Assembly: GCA_963575745.1 (NCBI GenBank)
Contig: CAUYUJ010000754.1
Location: 25,001 to 89,000, forward strand
DNA length: 64,000 bases
From: Prorocentrum cordatum
Lineage: Eukaryota; Sar; Dinophyceae; Prorocentrales; Prorocentraceae
Direction: 5' to 3'
Shown: positions 1 to 9,738 of the stretch, one piece after another
Position numbering within the stretch: the stretch's first letter is position 1
Layout: each line of letters opens with the position of its first letter
Translations under genes and position numbers: made by a program
The notes under the pieces: model-generated
Databases searched by the model: none
What the model saw: only the letters and a program-made list of their open reading frames with translations
What the model was told of the DNA's origin: nothing

Positions 1-870
1 CCCCCCATCCCCATCCCCTCCTCCACCGCCTCCCCTTCCTCATCATCACCCCTCCCCTTCCTCCTCCTTCCTCCTCCTCCTCCTCCTTCCTCCTCCTCAT
101 CCTCTCCTCCTCCGCCGCCTCCTCCTCCGCTCCCTACTCCTCCTCATCATCATCATCATCATCATCATCATAATCCTCTCATGGTTCTACTTCCTTCCTC
201 CTCGTTCCTCATCCTCCTCCTTCCTCCTCCTCTCCTCCTCCTCCTCCTCCGTCCTCCTCCTCTGGTCCCTCCTCCTGCCTCCTCCTCCTCCTCCTCTTCC
301 TCCCTCCTCCTTCCTCCGGTGTCCTTTCCCATGTGCTCCTTCCGCTCCGCATTTCTCCTCCTCCCCTCCTCCCATTCCTCCTCCTCCCGCTTTCCTTCCT
401 CCTTCTCTGCTCATCCTACTCATCCTCCTCCTCATCCGGCCTTGCTCCTCATTGCACTTTGCCCCGTGTTTCCTGCCTCATGTCTCCTGCCTCCTGCCTC
501 CTGCATCCAACCTCATGACTCCTGCCTCCTCCCTCCTCCTGCCTCATGCCTCCCTCCGCCCTCCGCCATCCGCCCTCGTTCCTCCCTCCATCCGCCATCT
601 TCCTCCTCCCATCATCATCATCCTCCTCCTCCGCCCCTCCTCCTCCTCTTCCCTTCTCCTCCGCATCTTCCTCCTCATCTCCCTCCTCCCCCTCCTCCTC
701 CTCCTCCTCCTCCTCCTCCTCCTCCTCCCTCTCCTCCCTCCTCCTCCTCCTCTCCTCCCTCCTCCCTCCTCCTCCTCTCCTCATCCTCATCCTCATCCTC
801 CTCCCTCCTCCTCCTCCTCCTCCTCCTCCTCTTCTCCTCCTCCTCCTCCTCCTCCTCCTCCTCCCTCAAG
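1..870 (+). repeat. (TCC)n microsatellite array, degenerate
   Basis: The top strand is almost entirely TCC/CCT triplets with ATC and TGCC interruptions. Open frames here read as runs of Ser, Pro or Leu (top) or Glu/Arg (bottom) and are not genes. The array abuts the 5' side of the retrotransposon, and a like array on the same strand lies at its 3' side. Confidence 0.95.
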
Positions 871-988
871 CCACTTCGGCCCTGGCCCCCCTTTTCCCAG
901 GGCTGCCCCAGTACCTCCGCGAGGTGCTTGAGGGACTTCCGTGCACCCGCTCCCTCGCAGGTTTTACGGTCGACCAAAGCTGGGGCTC

Positions 989-2212
989 ATGGCTCGCACC
1001 CACCCGCCGCCGCGCAGCACCAGCCAGGCTGCCCGCGGCACCGCTGCCTGGCATTCTTCATCGCGCCCCTGGACGCGCTGCCGCGGCTGCAACACGTGCG
1101 AGTACAACGATCGCCTCGACCCGCAGGCCCCCACATGCCCACGGTGCAATCGGCCCGTGCGCATGCACCGCGGCCGCTCTCGTTCGCCAAGCCTGGTGAG
1201 GTTCGGGCCCGCGGAGATCATCGACCCCGATACGCCGCCGCCAGCCGCACCTCGCCGCGAGACGGCGACGCCGCGCGCTGACAACAACGCCCTCGCCAAC
1301 CACCTACGTCAGGCACTTGCGGCCGCCACCGACCCCGCCTTGCAGGCCATCCTCGCTGCTCAGATGCAGCGCCTCGGCGCCCAGGAGCCCGAGCCCAAGG
1401 TCAGCGAGGTTGAGGCCATGCGGAAGGCAGACGGTGCGTGGCGCAGTGCGGTCAACCACCACAACCAGGTCGTGGCCAACGTCGCGCGGCTCCGCAAGGC
1501 CTTGTCCACAGCAGAGGCCAAGGAGGCCGAGGCCGCCCTCGAGGTCGCCAAGACGGAGGCTGCCAAGCGCAAGGCTGCTCAGGCTCTGGCACATGCCGAA
1601 GGAGTCGGACACCCTGATGGCGACAAGGACTCCGACAGCAAGCCCGACCACCCACCCGAGGCTCCTTTCACAGTCTCGTGGGACCCCACGCTCTTCCAGC
1701 AGATCGAGGAGCTTGATTTCACCGACACCGAGCAGCAGGAGCTCAACGCCGTCAAGAAGGGGCTCGAGGAGCTCAAGCAGCAGTTCGCCACAAAGGGCCC
1801 CCAGGTACAGGAGCTCATCAGCCGTGCCACAGCCGTTCGGCAGGCACGGGAGGCACGCTACCAGAAGAAGCGCAAGGGCGACGGCGGCCAAGCCAGCACC
1901 ACGCCTGGGGCAGTCCCGCCCGCTGGTGGCCACGCTGGCGCTGGACCGCCCCCCAGCTCAGGCGAGGCCGCCGACGCCGGAGCTCAGTCGCCACCCGCAG
2001 CCGCCCAGGCGCAGGCGCAGGCGCAGCAGCAGGCGCAGCAGCAGGAGGAGGACGCCGCGCTGGCCGCTGAGGCCGCTCGCCTGTCCGCCGCCAAGTTCGC
2101 CGCCCACGCCGCCATGAACAAGGATGGTGCCCCCGAGACGGCTGCACCGACGCCGACGCCAGGCAAAGGGAATGGCCGCACCACCGCCACCAAGCGAGCC
2201 ACCTCACATTGA
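989..2212 (+). CDS. Retrotransposon N-terminal protein/domain: Cys finger, coiled coil, disordered tail
   Basis: About 407 residues from the first in-frame ATG at 989; a GTG at 941 would add 16. A Cys cluster lies at residues 31-53 (C31, C34, C37, C50, C53; the motif CNTCEYND then TCPRCN) and could bind zinc and nucleic acid. Residues ~95-230 are Ala/Glu/Lys/Arg-rich with heptad-like spacing (ALSTAEAKEAEAALEVAK), typical of coiled-coil ORF1-type leaders. A basic KKRKGDGG stretch and an Ala/Gln-rich low-complexity tail follow. A TGA ends the frame, but the same frame stays open through the endonuclease, so this may be the front of one polyprotein with a nonsense codon. Likely role, by analogy with ORF1 proteins, is RNA binding; this is inferred. 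Confidence 0.7.
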   Translation: MARTHPPPRSTSQAARGTAAWHSSSRPWTRCRGCNTCEYNDRLDPQAPTCPRCNRPVRMHRGRSRSPSLVRFGPAEIIDPDTPPPAAPRRETATPRADNNALANHLRQALAAATDPALQAILAAQMQRLGAQEPEPKVSEVEAMRKADGAWRSAVNHHNQVVANVARLRKALSTAEAKEAEAALEVAKTEAAKRKAAQALAHAEGVGHPDGDKDSDSKPDHPPEAPFTVSWDPTLFQQIEELDFTDTEQQELNAVKKGLEELKQQFATKGPQVQELISRATAVRQAREARYQKKRKGDGGQASTTPGAVPPAGGHAGAGPPPSSGEAADAGAQSPPAAAQAQAQAQQQAQQQEEDAALAAEAARLSAAKFAAHAAMNKDGAPETAAPTPTPGKGNGRTTATKRATSH

Positions 2213-3886
2213 CTAGGCGGAGGTGACCCCAGCATCACGGGGGAAGGTGATGCCAACTCTCCTACCAGCACTAGCAGTTTCTTCTTCAGCAATGTCACTT
2301 GCTTCGGTGAAAAAGTCCATGAGTGGATTCAGGCCAGCAGTGATGACTATATCGGATTCGTCGAGACCCACGCCAATGCAGCCAGTGTATCACAGTGGCA
2401 GGGGAGGCTCAGGTCTATCAATCGCAGGCTCTTCGCCAACGTTGCTCGACCCACATCGCGTGCTGATTCAGAAGGGTGGACTGTAGATTCCCATCTAGAG
2501 GCTGAATCCATGTCCGCAGTTTCACACGCGAATGAGGGGGGAGAGTGGTTCCTTCCTAGAGGGCATCTCCATGCCCACCCTCTCCTCGAGGCGGTCCAGT
2601 CCAAGGACCTCCAGTCTTTCCCTCACTCCTCCCTCGATGGTTTCCTGCCCATTGTCCTCCATCTCCGAGGTTATTCCATCGTAGCTGTTCTTTTCTATGG
2701 GTTCTGCAGTGTCGGCATGAGAGGACCCTATTTAACCCGTTTTAGGAAGCTTGGGAGCCTCCTTCGCTCTCTTCAGCTTCCTTGGTTCGTCATAGCCGAT
2801 TGGAACCTCAGCCCTGCTGCACTCACCCAGTCGGGGTTCCTAGCACAGGTCCAAGGAGAGATCATGTGCGCCCCCGTCGAACACACATGCGACCCAGGTG
2901 GAGGCCGTAAGCCATCGCATTTGGACTTTCTCGTTCACAGTGTTGCTGCCCGCCCTTACCTGGTCAGCCTCTCGCCAGTGCTTGATGTCCCGTGGAAGCC
3001 CCACATAGGACTGCGTCTCCAGCTCATCCAGTCTGGCGAGCAATTGCTCACGCGTATCCTTCAGCCCCCGAGGTGCCTGCCACACGTCGCTCGCCCTCGC
3101 AAGGCTGCCACTGCTGGATCTAAGTCGAGTCGCGCCAGAGCCCAACGAGCAGCCCACATCGAGAAGGCAACCGAGAGAAAACAGTCTCTCCATGCCACTC
3201 CCTTTGCCGATTTACGGACCAGCGAAGGCCAAGACGCCGACGCCGAGTCTACCAGTGCTGGCGACAGCCCCACATCCGAGGGCGACGACGTCGACTCAGC
3301 CCAGCTTTCCGAAGAGGAAGACCCGTGGGCGCACGAGACGAGTTTCTGGCCAGCCGCGCCGTCTGCTGTCTCGAACCCCGCTCGCGAGGAGACAAAACAG
3401 TGCTCGCTCGGCTCGCCCGATTCGCCCCTCCCCGTTGCCTTATCCGCTCATCTCTGTGATCCGCGGCTTTCGGCCCACGGAGAATACACAGCCGATGCTT
3501 ATTTGAACCATAATTCTAGCGGTGTCGCCCCGAGAGATATGCCCGCAGCCCAGGACAGGCCGCGTGCTGCTCTCTCCGCCCGCGACTCTGCTCCCGTTGC
3601 CCCATCAGTTGAGTCAGCCCAACAGTCAGAGACCTTTTCACCAGCCCAGCGTGAGAACCCCCCTGACGCGCCTGTCGTACCCGAGGAGACCATGCCAGAC
3701 AGTTTTCCCAATTGTTGTCGCTTCGCGAATCCCCACCAGCCCATCCAGAAACGATGCCCAGAGGAATTGCCTCGATCAGAGAAGTGGGCAGCACACAGAG
3801 GAAGCCATTATGAGACATCTTGGGATATCTTGAGCCATCTTGGAGGTCATTTTGGGCTCTCCCAGACGCTCTTGGAGTCATCTTAA
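2213..3886 (+). CDS. AP-endonuclease-like (EEP) domain of the retrotransposon
   Basis: The frame runs unbroken from the codon after the 2210-2212 TGA to TAA at 3884-3886; there is no need for the ATG at 2510. Endonuclease/exonuclease/phosphatase (EEP) motifs are visible in order: SNVTCFGEK near 2300, FVETH with Glu at 2363-2365 (usual metal ligand), IADWNLSP with Asp 2798 and Asn 2804 (the GDxN-like motif), HLDFLV with Asp 2924, and PWKPHIGL with His at 3002-3004 (catalytic His). In LINEs this enzyme nicks target DNA to prime reverse transcription. Residues encoded after ~3100 are a Ser/Glu/Pro-rich linker. From ~3719 the frame enters the inserted palindrome, so the last ~55 codons are foreign. 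The region may be expressed only as part of a longer polyprotein. Confidence 0.75.
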   Translation, partial: LGGGDPSITGEGDANSPTSTSSFFFSNVTCFGEKVHEWIQASSDDYIGFVETHANAASVSQWQGRLRSINRRLFANVARPTSRADSEGWTVDSHLEAESMSAVSHANEGGEWFLPRGHLHAHPLLEAVQSKDLQSFPHSSLDGFLPIVLHLRGYSIVAVLFYGFCSVGMRGPYLTRFRKLGSLLRSLQLPWFVIADWNLSPAALTQSGFLAQVQGEIMCAPVEHTCDPGGGRKPSHLDFLVHSVAARPYLVSLSPVLDVPWKPHIGLRLQLIQSGEQLLTRILQPPRCLPHVARPRKAATAGSKSSRARAQRAAHIEKATERKQSLHATPFADLRTSEGQDADAESTSAGDSPTSEGDDVDSAQLSEEEDPWAHETSFWPAAPSAVSNPAREETKQCSLGSPDSPLPVALSAHLCDPRLSAHGEYTADAYLNHNSSGVAPRDMPAAQDRPRAALSARDSAPVAPSVESAQQSETFSPAQRENPPDAPVVPEETMPDSFPNCCRFANPHQPIQKRCPEELPRSEKWAAHRGSHYETSWDILSHLGGHFGLSQTLLESS

Positions 3887-4110
3887 TCCGTGCCCCCCCC
3901 CAAGAGGCCTCCATGTGGCTAAAACCTGTGTAGAATCAATGATTAGGCATTCTCGCCGAGGCCTCTTGGAGCATCTTGGGTGCATCTGGGGGGGCTCTTG
4001 GGGCCTCTTGGGGGTCTCTTGGGGGCCTCCGGGGGGCCTCTTGGGGGCCTCTTGGGGCCATTTTGGGGCCATCTTGGGACCTCTTGGGGCTTCCTGGGCG
4101 CTTCTTGGGG

Positions 4111-4696
4111 CCATCTTGGAGGAGATCGATCAAACAAGAGGGGGGGTTCAATTAGCGCCCCCCCTCGGAAGCCCCTAAAATCGCCTCTTGGACCCCTCTT
4201 GGAACGCTCTTGGAGTGCTCTTGGGCGCTCTTGGGGCCGTCTTGGGGCTCTTTTGGGGCTCTCTTGGGGCCCTCTTGGGCCATCTTGGAACCATCTCCAG
4301 GCCTCGGATGGCCATCGGAAGCGAAAAGGCGAGAAAGCAAAAATCATTGATTTTCCTTAGGTTTTGGGACGATTTTGGCCTCTTCGGGGCCTCCTTGGGG
4401 AGCTGTTTGGCCACTTGGAGTTATCTTGGGGCCGTCTTTGGGCTTCTTGGAACCATCTTAGGAGCCATCTCGAGCGATCTTGCGCTATCTTGAGCCATCT
4501 TGGAGCTCATCTTGGGTTCTCTGAGGCGCTCTTGGAGCCGTCTTGGGCCATCTGGGACGCTCTAACTACCCGCGGCCCCCCCCGTCCAGGTCCAGGGGAG
4601 GGGGTAGGGGGAGGGGTAAACCCCTCCCCAAGGGGGAAGAGGGAGGGGTGGAAGAGGATCTGCTCTAGACCACCTACGCCCAGAGGGCTGGTGGGA
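4111..4696 (+). repeat. Left inner arm of the palindrome
   Basis: Pairs with 4706-5291 across a 9-nt loop (4697-4705). Blocks in order: AAGAGGGGGGGTTCAATTAG linker, CTTGG-word array, the core TTGATTTTCCTTAGG with CGCCTTTTCGCTTCCGATGG in reverse sense, a second array, then a G/C-run block with a TAGAGCAGATCC segment. Only a few substitutions separate the arms (for example near 4318 and 5090), which suggests recent formation or gene conversion. Confidence 0.9.
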
Positions 4697-4705
4697 ATCC
4701 ACGAA

Positions 4706-5291
4706 TCCCACCAGCCCTCTGGGCGTAGGTGGTCTAGAGCAGATCCTCTTCCACCCCTCCCTCTTCCCCCTTGGGGAGGGGTTTACCCCTCCCCCTACCC
4801 CCTCCCCTGGACCTGGACGGGGGGGGCCGCGGGTAGTTAGAGCGTCCAAGATGGCCCAAGACGGCTCCAAGAGCGCCTCAGAGAACCCAAGATGAGCTCC
4901 AAGATGGCTCAAGATAGCGCAAGATCGCTCACGATGGCTCCTAAGATGGTTCCAAGAAGCCCAAAGACGGCCCCAAGATAACTCCAAGTGGCCAAACAGC
5001 TCCCCAAGGAGGCCCCGAAGAGGCCAAAATCGTCCCAAAACCTAAGGAAAATCAATGATTTTGGCTTTCTCGCCTTTTCGCTTCCGATGGCTATCCGAGG
5101 CCTGGAGATGGCTCCAAGATGGCCCAAGAGGGCCCCAAGAGAGCCCCAAAAGAGCCCCAAGACGGCCCCAAGAGCGCCCAAGAGCACTCCAAGAGCGTTC
5201 CAAGAGGGGTCCAAGAGGCGATTTTAGGGGCTTCCGAGGGGGGGCGCTAATTGAAACCCCCCCTCTTGTTTGATCGACTCCCTCCAAGATG
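4706..5291 (-). repeat. Right inner arm of the palindrome
   Basis: Reverse complement of 4111-4696 at near identity. A 158-codon open frame on each strand (4364-4840 plus, 4562-5038 minus) gives nearly the same sequence, a direct sign of the palindrome rather than of two genes. Confidence 0.9.
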
Positions 5292-5411
5292 GCCCCAAAA
5301 GCGCCCCGAAGGCTCCCCAGAGCGCCTCAAGAGGGTCCCAAGAGGCGCCCAAGATGCCCCAAGGCGCCCAAAAAGCCCTCCAAGAGGCCCTCAAAAGACC
5401 CCCAAGAAGCT

Positions 5412-5556
5412 CCTTCCCCTCCTCCTCCTCCTCCTCCGATTCTTCCTCCTTCTCCGTCCTCCTCCTCCTCCTCCTCCTCCTCCTCTTCCCCCTCCTCCTC
5501 CTCCTCCTCCTCCGACGACGACGACGACGACGACGACTCCTCTTCCATCCTCCCCC
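5412..5556 (+). repeat. (TCC)n tract ending in (GAC)n, in the right outer arm
   Basis: A TCC-rich run to ~5511, then GAC repeats to ~5537. It is absent from the matching left side, so it expanded or inserted after the palindrome formed. It keeps the downstream frame open and so artificially lengthens the RT frame upstream. Confidence 0.85.
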
Positions 5557-5678
5557 TCTCGGGGTCTGTGACAGCTTCCCCCGCCCTTTGTTATTCTGCA
5601 TGCTCCCCGACTTCCCTGATCACCTCAACTCCCCTGAGCATCGTTTCTGGATGGGCTGGTGGGGATACGCGAAGCGTC

Positions 5679-8624
5679 TACAATTTTCCCCAACATGGCT
5701 CCAATGGCCCGTGCCCTGGATCTGGGGAGTTTAGTTCTACCACTGTGGATTTCGAAATCCCTAGTTTGCTCTGGAGCGTCCATCGGGAACAAATCAGCGC
5801 CCTGCCAGCCAGCTACACGCTGCCTGCCCCTGCGGCCACTGCTTCCGTAGCCTTTCGGCTCAAGCCTGATTTGACCCTTCAGCTTGGGCGGACCTACGGC
5901 TCTTGGGTCGCGACTGTCGAGGCCACCTTTCACACACACCACCAGATACCTTTCGCAGGCGCCAGCCGCGCCACAGGACCCAGCTACCAGATCACGGTGG
6001 TCCGCGAGCTGCAGTGCAAGAGGAGAGCGCCTCTAGCCGACTTCTCGAGCAACTGGTGGACGCGGGTACACACGCTACCCCAGAATACGCACAGACATCG
6101 AGCTCGCAGAAACGGCCATCTGCAGCTCCAGCAGCTTTATCGGGACCTACGGCGCCTCGCTGACACACCACCTCCAGCCGCAGCCAGCATCGTCACACCC
6201 AAGGACGACCGCACCTGGGATCAGTGGATTCTTTTCTTGCAGCAGATCGAGCTCGCCGACGACGGCTACATCGTGGCACACGCAACCAGAGCCAACCGAC
6301 TTGCCAAACGAGCCCAACAACGGGCGATCCGCAAGTCCGTCCGTGCATTCAGCGAGTGGGCAACCACGCCCGAGGCCCTGGGAACACTTCATCGCTCCCT
6401 ACGACCCCAACCACAACCAGCAGAGGTCACACTGTCCGACGGCTGCACCATCATGCACCCCAAGGAGCTCATTGACCAGAAGATCCAGACCTGGACCGAC
6501 CTGTGGGCCCCCCACGACGTCGACTACCACAGCCTGGATGCCGCCTTCCAACGCATCGTCGACCGCGTCCAGGAGTGCCCACTCCCTGCGCTCACAGCGG
6601 ACGACCTCCGACGGGCCGCTTCCCGCCTCAAGGCCAACACGGCGCTCGGTGCCGATCGCCTACGACCTGGTGGTTTCCAGCGGCTTCCCCAAGAGGCACT
6701 CCAGGAATTGGCCGACCTACTTACAACATCGGAACGACTCCAAGCCTGGCCACACCAACTCCTGCACACCATCGGCGTCATGCGGGCCAAGAAGGACAAC
6801 GGCGACCGCATTCTCGGCCTCATGACGATGGTTACACGATTGTGGTCCATGGCACGAGAAGAACATGTACAACGGTGGAATCGAGATTACTTTGCACACT
6901 GGGATGCCATAGCCAAGGGCAACTCGGCTTTCCGCGAGGCGTACGAAAGGTGCCTGCACGAGGAGCTTTCGACATACCTCCGCATCCCGCAGGCGCACGG
7001 GCTGCTCGACATTGCCCAGTTCTACGACTCCATCCACTGGATCACCCTCATCGACGACGCGCTCGACCTCAACTTCCCACCTGAAGTCCTCGGTCTCGAG
7101 ATCTTGCAGTGCACCGCCCCCCGCACGCTCATGCAGAGCGGTGCGTACGCGGAAGCACTCCATCCCACGCGCTCTGTCGTACAGGGACTACGTTCTGGCA
7201 CACGGTTCGCCAAGATCATGACCTACAAAGCACTTCAGCGCATCACCCACCACTATCCTGACCTCCAGCATCGCATTTGGGTTGATGACCTGTCGCAGCG
7301 CCTGCAAGCCAGCCGACGTACTTTACGACGCCGCATGGTGGCTTGCCTCGCCGACACTTGCACGGCGCTCCAGGACCAGGGCCTAAATGTTGCTAAGAAG
7401 AGCGTCATCGTCTGCACACACCACGACGACGCCAGGTACATTGCGAATGCTATGAGAAGGAAGGGTTTCCCCATCCGCGCCAACACCCAGGCCAGCTACC
7501 TCGGCATCGACCTCGGCTGCGGTATACGACATGCACGACGCACCACCACCCTGCGACGCCGCAAGCACGACGCCATGCACCAGAAGATACTTCGCTTCAC
7601 ACGTGCGACACGGCGGTATCGTATTTCATCTAAGCTCGCCGTACAAGGAGGGATGCCCGCAGCCACCTACGGACACCAAGTCTACGGCGCATTCGGCACG
7701 ACTATGACCACCTACCGCCGACGCGTCGGCGACGCAGTGGGACCCCGCCTACGTGGACGGTGCCTCACTACCCTCCTCGACCTACGCGCCCACGACCCAG
7801 CCCGCAAACTACCACACGACGCGCTCAAGGCATGGCTCACCACCTGGATACAAGGAGGGCCCCTCCAACGTGTTATCCAAGCCACCTGGAAGACCGTCGT
7901 CGCCAATGTCAAGACCATGCCGCCGCATGTACGAGTACGACACATACGTGGGCCACAGTCTACCATCATCCACTACCTCATGCAGCACGACTGGGAGCCT
8001 CTGGAGCCCAACAAATGGCGCCTCCCACCAGCACTCTCCGAAAGCGGAGACACCTGGGAGTTCGACGCCCAGCAGCTCACGGGACACCCCGACGCCGACA
8101 TCCCACATCAATTACTTCATGACCTCGACGCCAGCATCCAGCACCAACAATGGCAGCGGGCCAGTACCCACCACGGCGGAGAAGGCATGCAGCAGGGGAT
8201 CGACAACTACTCCTACCGCAGGCTTCTTCGGTACCTCGAGAGTCTCGCAGACGGCGCACGTCTCGCGAGCCTCATGCTCACCATCGCAGTAGGTGCCATG
8301 TGGACACGCACCAGGGTCGCCGCTGAAACATCTACCACCACTCCCACTACATGCCCACGCTGCGGCACCAGTGACGAGGATGACTACCACCGCTGCTGGG
8401 AGTGCGAGGGCAACAGCACCAACAACATCATACTCACCTCCAACACACTGTGTGCAGAGGCTGCTTCCCAACGGGCCATGTTCGAGTGCTTCTGGACGCG
8501 AGGCCTACTACCTGCGCAGTGGACAGCTCTCCCGCCACCACCACAGCACGACCAATGGGAACATTTCAACTGCAACGACCACAAGGACGGATGCATGGAT
8601 CACGTAGGAGGACGCCCGACATAG
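5679..8624 (+). CDS. Retrotransposon reverse transcriptase
   Basis: The RT frame is open from ~5289, but the part before 5679 lies in the inserted palindrome, so the true start is unknown and may be upstream in a polyprotein. N-terminal ~300 codons are linker. RT proper has ASRLKANTALGADRLRPGGF at ~6619 (pre-RT motif), motif A LLDIAQFYDS with Asp at 7008-7010, motif B SVVQGLRSGT at 7173-7202, motif C WVDD at 7278-7289 (Val where ADD is usual), and ASYLGIDLGCG near 7491 (motif E region). A Cys/His cluster, CPRCG then HRCWEC (8352-8405), precedes the stop. Function: copies element RNA into DNA at nicked targets. The TAG at 8622-8624 separates it from RNase H, whose first motif follows in the same frame. 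Confidence 0.85.
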   Translation, partial: YNFPQHGSNGPCPGSGEFSSTTVDFEIPSLLWSVHREQISALPASYTLPAPAATASVAFRLKPDLTLQLGRTYGSWVATVEATFHTHHQIPFAGASRATGPSYQITVVRELQCKRRAPLADFSSNWWTRVHTLPQNTHRHRARRNGHLQLQQLYRDLRRLADTPPPAAASIVTPKDDRTWDQWILFLQQIELADDGYIVAHATRANRLAKRAQQRAIRKSVRAFSEWATTPEALGTLHRSLRPQPQPAEVTLSDGCTIMHPKELIDQKIQTWTDLWAPHDVDYHSLDAAFQRIVDRVQECPLPALTADDLRRAASRLKANTALGADRLRPGGFQRLPQEALQELADLLTTSERLQAWPHQLLHTIGVMRAKKDNGDRILGLMTMVTRLWSMAREEHVQRWNRDYFAHWDAIAKGNSAFREAYERCLHEELSTYLRIPQAHGLLDIAQFYDSIHWITLIDDALDLNFPPEVLGLEILQCTAPRTLMQSGAYAEALHPTRSVVQGLRSGTRFAKIMTYKALQRITHHYPDLQHRIWVDDLSQRLQASRRTLRRRMVACLADTCTALQDQGLNVAKKSVIVCTHHDDARYIANAMRRKGFPIRANTQASYLGIDLGCGIRHARRTTTLRRRKHDAMHQKILRFTRATRRYRISSKLAVQGGMPAATYGHQVYGAFGTTMTTYRRRVGDAVGPRLRGRCLTTLLDLRAHDPARKLPHDALKAWLTTWIQGGPLQRVIQATWKTVVANVKTMPPHVRVRHIRGPQSTIIHYLMQHDWEPLEPNKWRLPPALSESGDTWEFDAQQLTGHPDADIPHQLLHDLDASIQHQQWQRASTHHGGEGMQQGIDNYSYRRLLRYLESLADGARLASLMLTIAVGAMWTRTRVAAETSTTTPTTCPRCGTSDEDDYHRCWECEGNSTNNIILTSNTLCAEAASQRAMFECFWTRGLLPAQWTALPPPPQHDQWEHFNCNDHKDGCMDHVGGRPT
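5844..5864 (+). other. Spliced-leader-like sequence (possible relic DinoSL)
   Basis: These 21 nt match the known 22-nt dinoflagellate spliced leader except for one missing A and one T-to-C change: TCCGTAGCC, then TTTC for ATTTT, then GGCTCAAG. Relic leaders are known in dinoflagellate genes whose trans-spliced mRNAs were reverse transcribed back into DNA. Here the match lies inside the open RT frame (reading SVAFRLK), so it could also be coding convergence. Confidence 0.45.
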
Positions 8625-9697
8625 GCCTTCGGCGATGCCAGTGGCGGCCCCGACACTGCCGTCACTCCCCTGAGGAGGATCGGCATAGGTGTCGCCTTTT
8701 TCGCCGACCTCAACAAGTACGACATGCCGCTACGGGGCGCAACTTGGGGGCCCCTCGCAGGCAGCCGACAGACAGTCATTCGTGGTGAACTCATGGCCCT
8801 CGTAGTGGCCGCTGAGAGCATCACCGACGACCTCGTCTACTTCACTGACAGTGAGGGCTGCTACAACAACTACCACAACGGACACACGGACTATCCTGTC
8901 GGACCCGACGCTGACCTGTGGGCACGACTAGGACGCAACATCTCCTCTCGCCGCGGCTCCCTCACATCTTATGGATCCCCTCGCACATGGGTGCCCAGGA
9001 TGTCTTTCAGGGCAAGATCCCCGCCACCCTCGCCTACGGCAACACAGTGGCGGACGAGATCGCAGGAGGCGCAGCACAGGCAGCCAGGATCCCAACTTCT
9101 GACAGGCAGCAATACGCACTGACTGAGCAAAAGGCATTTCTAGTTCGCATGAGATTGCTCCGCACATCTCTCGAAGCGCTTGAGCATGCTAGGAATATCG
9201 AACAATCCTCTGGGGAAGTTCGCCCAAAGAGGCAGAGAGGTGTGGCCCCACAGAGGCCACCCGCCCCCCGCGTTTGTGCCCTGTTCCAGTCCCAGCACTC
9301 TGTAGCCTCTTGTGGATCCAAGTGCACCCGTTGTAGGACCACTACCACGCTGGCCTCAAGGGCCCAGTGGCTTGCAAGTGAATGCTTCGATCTATGTAAT
9401 GTTGATGGCACCTATATGATGGCTCCTCTTGGGAAACAGGTACACGTCGCAGGGGGATATGTAGACCTGACCCACACTTTAAGGTTCCACGCTGGGCTGA
9501 ATCTTTGGTTTTGTTCCGTCTGCGGGTCATACGCAAACCAGCTCCTCGGGAAACTCGGGGGTCGGTGCGAGGCCCCGACACCGACAGGCATTGCATACCT
9601 GCGGAGAATCGCCAAGGGACTCTGGCCTAAGGCCCTCAGTCGAGCTGAGCGCGAAGCCAGAGACCAACGCACCCCACGGAGGGTAGCGGATCTTTAA
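8625..9697 (+). pseudogene. Retrotransposon RNase H domain and C-terminal Cys-finger tail, frame-broken
   Basis: Directly after the TAG the RT frame continues with AFGDASGG (Asp at 8634-8636, first RNase H motif), RGELMAL (Glu 8787) and YFTDSEG (Asp 8847): three of the four metal ligands. Near 8.95-8.97 kb the match moves to frame 2, giving ILWIPSHMG (Trp 8972) and GNTVADEIAGGAA (Asn 9041, Asp 9053), the canonical last motif. So one nonsense codon and one frameshift break an otherwise complete domain. The tail to TAA (9695-9697) has CGSKCTRC and FCSVCGSYANQLLGKL (Cys 9512 and 9521), a Cys finger I associate with dinoflagellate LINE-like proteins. RNase H would remove the RNA strand after reverse transcription. 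Confidence 0.75.
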
Positions 9698-9738
9698 TTT
9701 CATCCAATCGCTACGCGATCATGCAGAATCTCCAGAAT

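Larger units (their letters stand above)
3719..5676. mobile_element. ~2 kb palindromic (foldback) element inserted between endonuclease and RT
   Basis: The whole interval folds on a centre near 4701. The outer ~65 bp (3719-3783 and 5611-5676) are inverted copies sharing the GGAT(A/T)CGCGAAGCG end and the GCATCGTTTCTGGATGGG motif. Inner arms 4111-4696 and 4706-5291 look almost identical. Between outer and inner parts (3786-4110; 5292-5610) both sides are built of the CTTGGGGCC/CCAAGA word, but they have diverged and the right side holds a (TCC)n tract. No transposase is seen, so it would be non-autonomous. Related ends and cores recur at 21.8-22.6, 33.5-34.4 and 57.5-64 kb. Confidence 0.85.
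871..9710 (+). mobile_element. Disrupted non-LTR (LINE-type) retrotransposon set in a TCC array
   Basis: Reading 5' to 3' on the plus strand: a Cys-finger plus coiled-coil leader (989-2212), an AP-endonuclease-like domain (2213-~3718), a large palindromic insertion (3719-5676), RT (5679-8624), and RNase H with a C-terminal Cys-rich tail (8625-9697). No LTRs, integrase or aspartic protease are seen, so it is a target-primed non-LTR type. It is damaged by in-frame TGA at 2210-2212 and TAG at 8622-8624, a frameshift near 8.96 kb, and the insertion. Both flanks are (TCC)n on the same strand, so it may have landed inside a TCC array. End coordinates are approximate; I did not find a target-site duplication. 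Confidence 0.85.

Noticed and set aside
5289-5678. Upstream extension of the RT frame from ATG 5289
   Set aside because: This part is palindrome arm plus TCC/GAC tract, not retrotransposon protein.
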